This document shows positions 27,489 to 32,859 of a stretch of 32,859 bases of DNA, one piece after another. A model generated the notes under the pieces. The model ran no database searches and was not told the origin of the DNA. It saw only the letters and a list, made by a program, of their open reading frames with translations. Position 1 is the first letter of the stretch; every line of letters begins with the position of its first letter. This DNA is from Thiomargarita sp. (lineage in GTDB: Bacteria; Pseudomonadota; Gammaproteobacteria; Beggiatoales; Beggiatoaceae), in contig DYSU01000017.1 in assembly GCA_020726335.1 (NCBI GenBank), positions 6,720 through 39,578 on the forward strand, given 5' to 3'. A program made the position numbers and the translations under genes.

Positions 27489-28439
27489 CTAAATGATTTG
27501 GGTAATTTTATGAAACACTTCATCCAATCGGCCGCGTTCAACGTGCATTTCCAACACATTCCATTGTTGGTCACGGCTGCATTGGCTGATGTCTTTGATA
27601 ATGCTGCAGTTATTTTGTGGAAACAGGCGGTATTGTAAAATGTCATCGTTTTCGATTAAGGTTTCCCAGCAAGCTATATCGTTGATTTTAAGTAAGTTTT
27701 CCCGTACTTTTTCTGCTTGTTCGGTTTTGGCGTTTAAGGTTAAGGTCACTGCATTGTGGTATTTAGACTGTGCTTCTAATTCAGCAGGCGTGCCGTCAAC
27801 GACGATTTTGCCATTGGCGATGATGATGGCACGGCTACAAACGGCCTGGACTTCTTCTAAAATGTGGGTGGATAAAATGATGACTTTTTCTTTGGCCATG
27901 TCACGGATCAGTTGGCGCACTTCGTATTTTTGGTTGGGGTCTAAACCGTCGGTCGGTTCGTCTAAAATCAATACATCGGGGTCGTGTAAAATCGCTTGCG
28001 CCAAGCCCACGCGGCGTTTGTAGCCTTTGGATAAGGTGTCAATGGTTTGGTTGGCCACGCTGTGTAGATTGACCTGTTCAATGATTTTGTTGACCCGTTG
28101 TTTTTTGTGTTCGCCGTGAAACCCGCGAATTTCGGCGATGAAATCTAAAAATTGTTTGGCCGTCATGTCAGGATAAGCGGGCGCACCTTCGGGCAAATAG
28201 CCAATTTGGCGTTTAACCGCCAAGGGATTGTTGCCAATGTCTGCCCCGCCCACGGTGATTTGGCCACCGCTGGGTGATAAAAACCCTGTGATCATTTTCA
28301 TTGTGGTGGATTTGCCCGCGCCATTGGGGCCTAGAAAGCCCAAAACTTCGCCGCGTTTGACTTCAAATGAAATGTTGTCAACTGCGGTAAATACACCAAA
28401 CAGTTTGCTTAAATTCTGAATTTTTACCATGGTTTCCAT
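27489..28439 (-). CDS. ABC transporter ATP-binding protein, GldA-like
   Basis: Encodes 316 residues. Walker A is GPNGAGKST (37-45), signature LSKGYKRRVGLAQAIL (136-151), Walker B VLILDEPTDGLDP, and switch His in ILSTHILEEV. This pattern belongs to the CcmA/NatA-like exporters, and the C-terminal 90 residues are the usual accessory extension. It should energise the GldF-like permease, from which it is separated by the toxin-antitoxin pair. I chose the ATG at 28439; an ATG at 28430 is almost as good, and the open frame back to 28511 lacks an ATG start. The CorC-like gene ends 74 bases upstream. Confidence 0.92.
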   Translation of the reverse strand: METMVKIQNLSKLFGVFTAVDNISFEVKRGEVLGFLGPNGAGKSTTMKMITGFLSPSGGQITVGGADIGNNPLAVKRQIGYLPEGAPAYPDMTAKQFLDFIAEIRGFHGEHKKQRVNKIIEQVNLHSVANQTIDTLSKGYKRRVGLAQAILHDPDVLILDEPTDGLDPNQKYEVRQLIRDMAKEKVIILSTHILEEVQAVCSRAIIIANGKIVVDGTPAELEAQSKYHNAVTLTLNAKTEQAEKVRENLLKINDIACWETLIENDDILQYRLFPQNNCSIIKDISQCSRDQQWNVLEMHVERGRLDEVFHKITQII

Positions 28440-28513
28440 TGGGTTGTCTCTTTTTTCTGTTGGATTGGAAAAATAATCATAGATTGATAGGGCTGATTTT
28501 TTGAATATCAAGT

Positions 28514-29800
28514 TCAGTGGGTCGTTTTGATTTCAGGTTCAACCCGCAGTTTGATGATCGCCCGTTCGCTGGCTTTTTCCACGGTGAAACACCAGCCGTG
28601 CATGACAATGTTTTCGCCTTCTTTGGGGATGTGGCGAATGCGCGACAACACCAAACCGCCGATGGTGTGGGCTTCATGGGTGGGCAATTGAATGTTCAAC
28701 ACGTCGTTGGTTTCGGAAATGGGTACACGCGAATCAATGATATAGGTGTCTTTGTCGAGCATTTCAAAAATGCGCCGCCGTTTGGGCAAATATTCTTCAA
28801 AATCATAGCCCACATCAATTTCACCCACCACTTCTTCTAAAATGTCTTCCAGTGTGATTAAACCGATGGCTGAGCCAAATTCATCGACCACAATGGACAT
28901 ATGGTCATCGCGTTCGCGCAAAATGGGCAATAATTCATCGACTGTTTGCAATGGCGAGACATAATGAGCGGGCTGCATCAGTTTTTTGATGTGTAAATCG
29001 GACAATGTTTTGTCCATTAAATCCCATGTGGTGATGGTTAAAACGCCAATCACGTTGCTGATATTGCCTTGATAAACAGGCAGGCGATTATAACCGTGGC
29101 GACGAATCATGCTGATGGCATCACTGGTGGACATGTTGCGGTTTAATGCGACGATTTCCGCAACGGGAATCATTACTTCACCGACAGGGGTGTCGGCAAA
29201 ACGAATGGCGCGGCGAATACGGCCACGGTCGAACGCATCGACATGGGAACCGCGTTCGGCCATGTCGACAATGCTGCGCAATTGTTCGCGGGTGATGTAC
29301 ATGTCTTTGCTGCTGCCTTTATCGCCGACTAAAAACGTGGCCATGCGCGCCACTTTGGAAAAAATAAACACGATAGGGTACAACAACATTGAGGCAAAAC
29401 GCAAAGGATAAATGATGATGGTGACCAATTGGTCAGACAGTTGTTGATAAACACTTTTGGGAACAATTTCACCAAAAATCAACAAGAAGGGCGTGAAAAG
29501 TAAAAATGACAACAAATCGCCTTTTGCACCAAAGTGGTCAATCATCCAAATGGTTCCCAATGAAGTCAAAGTGACTGTGGAAATATTAGTGCCAACCAAC
29601 GTGGTGCCAAGCAACACATGGGGCTGATTTAACTGCTCAATCACCAGTTTCGCGCCTTTATCGCCTTGGCGTGATTTGTGCCTAAGCTTGAGCTTGTCGG
29701 CATTGACCATGGCGATTTCCGAGCCTGAAAAAAAGCCTTTAAGCAGCAATAAAAACAGCATAAGAAAGCCGCCCCATAAAATATCCACGATGGATGCCAT
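28514..29800 (-). CDS. CNNM/CorC-family CBS-domain membrane protein (HlyC/CorC type)
   Basis: Encodes 428 residues. The N-terminal CNNM (DUF21) membrane domain (1 to about 180) includes LLLLKGFFSGSEIAMVNADK and LLIFGEIVPKSVYQ. Two CBS domains follow (about 200-325; TPVGEVMIPVAEIVAL, YNRLPVYQ, SIVVDEFGSAIGLITLEDIL), then a CorC_HlyC domain (about 340-425). Members act in Mg2+/Co2+ efflux or tolerance; the hemolysin label is historical. AAGGAA lies 6 bases before the ATG. It precedes the ABC operon on the same strand and may share transcription, though the 74-base gap is loose. Confidence 0.92.
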   Translation of the reverse strand: MASIVDILWGGFLMLFLLLLKGFFSGSEIAMVNADKLKLRHKSRQGDKGAKLVIEQLNQPHVLLGTTLVGTNISTVTLTSLGTIWMIDHFGAKGDLLSFLLFTPFLLIFGEIVPKSVYQQLSDQLVTIIIYPLRFASMLLYPIVFIFSKVARMATFLVGDKGSSKDMYITREQLRSIVDMAERGSHVDAFDRGRIRRAIRFADTPVGEVMIPVAEIVALNRNMSTSDAISMIRRHGYNRLPVYQGNISNVIGVLTITTWDLMDKTLSDLHIKKLMQPAHYVSPLQTVDELLPILRERDDHMSIVVDEFGSAIGLITLEDILEEVVGEIDVGYDFEEYLPKRRRIFEMLDKDTYIIDSRVPISETNDVLNIQLPTHEAHTIGGLVLSRIRHIPKEGENIVMHGWCFTVEKASERAIIKLRVEPEIKTTH

Positions 29801-30075
29801 GTTTTTTCCTTAAGGTTAATTAAATAGCAGTATAACTTTATTCTGTCTTCCATTATTTGGAGATGTGGTATTATAGCCTTTCTTTCACCATTGGATGTTG
29901 TCATCAATTCGTCATATTCGCTTGTTATGCTTAATTTTACCTGATTAAGTGCTATCGTTTTAACTCTCAATCACCTACACATTTATTTAAATTTTATCAT
30001 TCGCTTAAAATAAACAATAAAACCAAAAGATTATAAACCCTCATGTCAGTATTAACCCAAGAAAAGGATATTTTA
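29801..30075. other. AT-rich divergent intergenic region
   Basis: This 275-base region separates the divergent CorC-like and ppdK genes and should hold both promoters. Minus-strand TATAAT occurs at 29875-29870 and TATACT at 29834-29829, both without a good -35. On the plus strand a TATAAA-like hexamer lies near 30034, also unsupported. I see no RNA gene or strong hairpin. Confidence 0.4.
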
Positions 30076-32811
30076 ATGCAGTACGTTTTTTCATTTAACG
30101 AAGGTGACGGCAAAGACAAACAATTGTTGGGTGGCAAAGGAGCCAATTTATGCGAAATGACGCAAATTGGTTTGAATGTTCCCCCCGGTTTTGTCATCAG
30201 CACCGCCACTTGTTTGAAATATTTAGAAAAAAAAGAATTGCCTAAAAGTTTAATGAAACAAGTCAAACAACAAATTGACGATTTAGAGCAAAAAACAGGC
30301 AAAAGTTTTGGCAAAGGCCACAACCCGCTGTTGGTGTCGGTGCGTTCAGGTTCAGCCATGTCCATGCCGGGCATGATGGACACCATTTTAAATTTGGGTT
30401 TAAACCAAAAAACCTTGCCCGCGCTCATCAAACAAACAGGTGATGAACGCTTTGCTTATGATGCTTTTCGCCGTTTTATCCAATTGTTTGGCAAAGTGGT
30501 GCTGGGCATTGGCGATGAACGCTTTGATTTAGAATTTTCTAAAGTCAAAAAACAAGCCAAAGTCAGCAAAGACGTGGAGTTATCCGCCAAACATCTGAAA
30601 AAAATCAGTGAGTTATTTTTATCGGTGGTGGAACAAGAAACAGGCGAACCCTTTCCCGAAGATGTACATGTGCAATTAGAATTGGCGATTCAAGCGGTGT
30701 TCAAATCATGGATGGGCAAACGCGCCATTGACTACCGCCGCGAATTCAAAATCACCCCCGCCATGGCCAATGGCACAGCGGTCAACGTGGTCACCATGGT
30801 GTTTGGCAACATGGGAAACGATTCTGCCACAGGCGTGGCGTTTACCCGCAACCCTGCAACAGGTGAAAACACCTTGTTTGGCGAATATTTGACCAATGCC
30901 CAAGGTGAAGACGTGGTGGCAGGCATTCGCACCCCCAAACCTGTGATGGAAATGGCCACCGAAATGCCTGAAATGTATTGCCAATTGGTGGATTTGCGCG
31001 ACAAATTAGAAGCCCATTATCATGAAGTGCAAGACTTTGAATTTACAATTGAAAAAGGCATTTTATACTGTTTGCAAACCCGCAACGGCAAAATGAACAC
31101 CACCGCCATGGTGCGCACGTCAGTGGAAATGGTCAACGACGGCTTAATCAGCAAAAAAGACGCGATCAAACGGGTGAAAGCCGAATCTTTAGACCAAGTG
31201 TTACACCCTTGTATTGACCCCAGCCACAAAGCCACACCCTTGGCCACAGGCTTGGCCGCCTCCCCCGGGGCAGCTTCGGGCCAATGCGTGTTTGATGCCG
31301 ACAAAGCCGAACTGTTGGGGCGTGCGGGTAAAAAAGTGATTTTGGTGCGCGAAGAAACCAAACCCGAAGACATTCACGGCTTTTTCGCTTCACAAGGCAT
31401 TTTAACCTCACGCGGCGGCAAAACCTCACACGCCGCTGTGGTGGCACGCGGCATGGGCAAAGCTTGCGTGGCAGGGGCAGAAGGCATTGAAGTGGATGTG
31501 GTCAAACGTCAAGCCATCATCGGCGACAACGTGCTGAACGAAGGCGACATCATCACCATCGACGGCGGCACGGGCGCGGTGTATTTGGGCGAATTACCCA
31601 TGATTGAAGCCCACTTTTCCACAGAGCTGAAAACATTGTTGTCGTGGGCGGATGAATATGCCAGTTTGAAAATCATGGCCAATGCCGACACCCCAGAAGC
31701 CGCATTACAAGCCAAAGAATACGGTGCCATGGGCATTGGTTTGTGTCGCACCGAGCGCATGTTCAATGCGTCAGAGCGGTTGCCTGTGGTGGTTGACATG
31801 ATTTTGGCCAACAACTTGGAAGAACGCCAACATGCTTTGGATTTATTATTGCCGATGCAACGCGAAGATTTCAAACAATTGTATACCACGATGTCGCCCA
31901 ACAGCGTGACCATTCGCCTATTGGATCCGCCGATTCACGAGTTTTTGCCCAATGAAAAAACCTTGGAAGCGGAATTGACCATCTTGGCCAAATACCGCGA
32001 AGATTTACAAGGCAAACGCATTGTGTGCAACACCTTGCCGTTGTTAAACCACAGCTTGAGTTTGTCCAATGACCAATTGGCTGGCTTGGACAAAGAAGTT
32101 GACACAGTGGATGCGACCATCGCCAAAAAACAACAAATGCTGCAAAAAGTGCGGGAATTATTTGAAGTCAATCCGATGCTGGGCCACCGTGGCGTGCGCT
32201 TGGGCATGACGTATCCCGAAATTTATGTGATGCAAATTCGCGCCGCATTGGAAGCAGAAGCGGAGTGCATCAAAGAAGGCATTGAAGTGCATCCTGAATT
32301 AATGATTCCCCAAGTGTGTACCGCGCATGAATTGATGCCCATCAAAGAAAACGTTGATGCGATTAAAAAACAAGTCGAAAACTATTATGGGATTGAACTC
32401 AATTTTAAATTCGGCACCATGATTGAAGTGGTGCGCGCTTGTATGCGTTCCAAAGAATTGGCGGGTATTGCTGAATTTTTCTCGTTTGGTACCAATGACT
32501 TAACCCAAGCCACTTTTTCATTTTCGCGTGAAGATGCCGAAAATAAATTCTTGCCCTTGTACAACGAAATGGGCATCCTACAAGACAACCCGTTTGAAGT
32601 GCTGGACACATTGGGGGTTGGTCGCTTGATGAAACTCAGCGTTGAATGGGGACGCAAAGTGCGCCCTGATTTGAAAGTGGGCATTTGTGGCGAACAAGGT
32701 GGACATCCACAATCCATTGAATTTTGTAATAAAATTGGCTTGAACTACGTTTCTTGCTCCGCCCCTCGCATTCCCATCGCCCGTTTAGCCGCCGCGCAAG
32801 CTGCGTTATAA
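30076..32811 (+). CDS. ppdK: Pyruvate, phosphate dikinase
   Basis: Encodes 911 residues. PPDK reversibly converts pyruvate, ATP and phosphate to PEP, AMP and pyrophosphate, serving gluconeogenesis or PPi-linked glycolysis. GGKGANLCEMTQIGLNVPPG and VRSGSAMSMPGMMDTILNLG mark the nucleotide-binding domain. The phosphoryl-carrier His452 is in GGKTSHAAVVARG, and the PEP/pyruvate domain has Cys871 in GICGEQGGHP plus SFGTNDLTQATF and PIARLAAAQAAL at the end. It is about 35 residues longer than the Clostridium symbiosum enzyme, with a helical insert near 670-690. AAGGA lies 7 bases before the ATG at 30076, which is why the upstream ATG at 30043 was not used. No PPDK regulatory protein gene is visible. 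Confidence 0.96.
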   Translation: MQYVFSFNEGDGKDKQLLGGKGANLCEMTQIGLNVPPGFVISTATCLKYLEKKELPKSLMKQVKQQIDDLEQKTGKSFGKGHNPLLVSVRSGSAMSMPGMMDTILNLGLNQKTLPALIKQTGDERFAYDAFRRFIQLFGKVVLGIGDERFDLEFSKVKKQAKVSKDVELSAKHLKKISELFLSVVEQETGEPFPEDVHVQLELAIQAVFKSWMGKRAIDYRREFKITPAMANGTAVNVVTMVFGNMGNDSATGVAFTRNPATGENTLFGEYLTNAQGEDVVAGIRTPKPVMEMATEMPEMYCQLVDLRDKLEAHYHEVQDFEFTIEKGILYCLQTRNGKMNTTAMVRTSVEMVNDGLISKKDAIKRVKAESLDQVLHPCIDPSHKATPLATGLAASPGAASGQCVFDADKAELLGRAGKKVILVREETKPEDIHGFFASQGILTSRGGKTSHAAVVARGMGKACVAGAEGIEVDVVKRQAIIGDNVLNEGDIITIDGGTGAVYLGELPMIEAHFSTELKTLLSWADEYASLKIMANADTPEAALQAKEYGAMGIGLCRTERMFNASERLPVVVDMILANNLEERQHALDLLLPMQREDFKQLYTTMSPNSVTIRLLDPPIHEFLPNEKTLEAELTILAKYREDLQGKRIVCNTLPLLNHSLSLSNDQLAGLDKEVDTVDATIAKKQQMLQKVRELFEVNPMLGHRGVRLGMTYPEIYVMQIRAALEAEAECIKEGIEVHPELMIPQVCTAHELMPIKENVDAIKKQVENYYGIELNFKFGTMIEVVRACMRSKELAGIAEFFSFGTNDLTQATFSFSREDAENKFLPLYNEMGILQDNPFEVLDTLGVGRLMKLSVEWGRKVRPDLKVGICGEQGGHPQSIEFCNKIGLNYVSCSAPRIPIARLAAAQAAL

Positions 32812-32859
32812 CCCTGCCTTGGCGCGTTCATAGCGCGCCAATAAATTTTCGCTTTTTCT
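32806..32859 (-). CDS. Possible C-terminal fragment of a gene cut by the window edge
   Basis: An open minus-strand frame enters from the right edge and ends at TAA (32808-32806), overlapping the ppdK stop. Its 17 visible residues (ending ENLLARYERAKAGL) look like an amphipathic protein C-terminus. It is too short to identify and coincides with a strong palindrome that could be a terminator instead. Confidence 0.35.
   Translation of the reverse strand, partial: RKSENLLARYERAKAGL
32819..32841 (+). terminator. GC-rich hairpin after ppdK, probable terminator
   Basis: TTGGCGCG (32819-32826) and CGCGCCAA (32834-32841) form a perfect 8-bp stem with a 7-base loop, starting 8 bases after the ppdK stop. 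The following sequence (TAAATTTT, then CTTTTT) is T-rich but the run is not immediate. Confidence 0.5.

Noticed and set aside
29997-30431. Minus-strand frame over the ppdK start
   Set aside because: Antisense to the conserved PPDK nucleotide-binding region and its leader; no protein-like features.

Overview
The window looks like chromosome from a gammaproteobacterium. AmpD, Zur, KdsD, RnfE, Dxs, FolE2, HisC and ArgC all read as proteobacterial orthologues, and base composition by eye is moderately AT-leaning. A giant WD40 protein, two histidine kinases, a bacteriohemerythrin and an L-type lectin would suit a Beggiatoa/Thiothrix-like sulfur-oxidising lineage, but that placement is inference. 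I see no rRNA, tRNA, CRISPR array, prophage or insertion sequence, and no gap between genes exceeds 300 bases.

Region 1 (1-10.6 kb) is signalling and envelope. A minus-strand gene (8-4432) encodes an exported protein with 14 WD40 repeats (two seven-bladed propellers), Ig-like segments, one membrane helix and a cytoplasmic P-loop ATPase. Upstream is a soluble hybrid histidine kinase. Divergent from it run a lone rnfE, a Cache/HAMP histidine kinase, a bacteriohemerythrin with all iron ligands, and a pilin-like secreted protein that overlaps argC.

Region 2 (10.5-20 kb) is mostly metabolism: argC, a small possible DNA-binding protein, ampD, and a lytic transglycosylase. Next is the minus-strand unit purM-purN-nucleobase deaminase-zur, with its own good promoter behind the folE2 terminator. 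The pair dxs-folE2 follows, then an isolated modC. Zur, the zinc deaminase and FolE2 make zinc a recurring theme.

Region 3 (20-24.2 kb, plus strand) carries a SAM methyltransferase, a secreted L-type lectin with a clear terminator, and overlapping hisC-kdsD.

Region 4 (24.2-29.8 kb, minus strand) holds a CNNM/CorC-type CBS membrane protein and a Gld-like ABC exporter (ATPase, permease, GldG-like subunit). A PIN-domain toxin-antitoxin pair sits between the ATPase and permease genes with operon-like spacing. Region 5 is plus-strand ppdK, ending in a GC-rich hairpin that may instead be the 3' end of a converging gene cut by the window edge.

The strongest candidates for something undescribed are the transmembrane WD40-ATPase and the toxin-antitoxin pair embedded in the ABC exporter operon.
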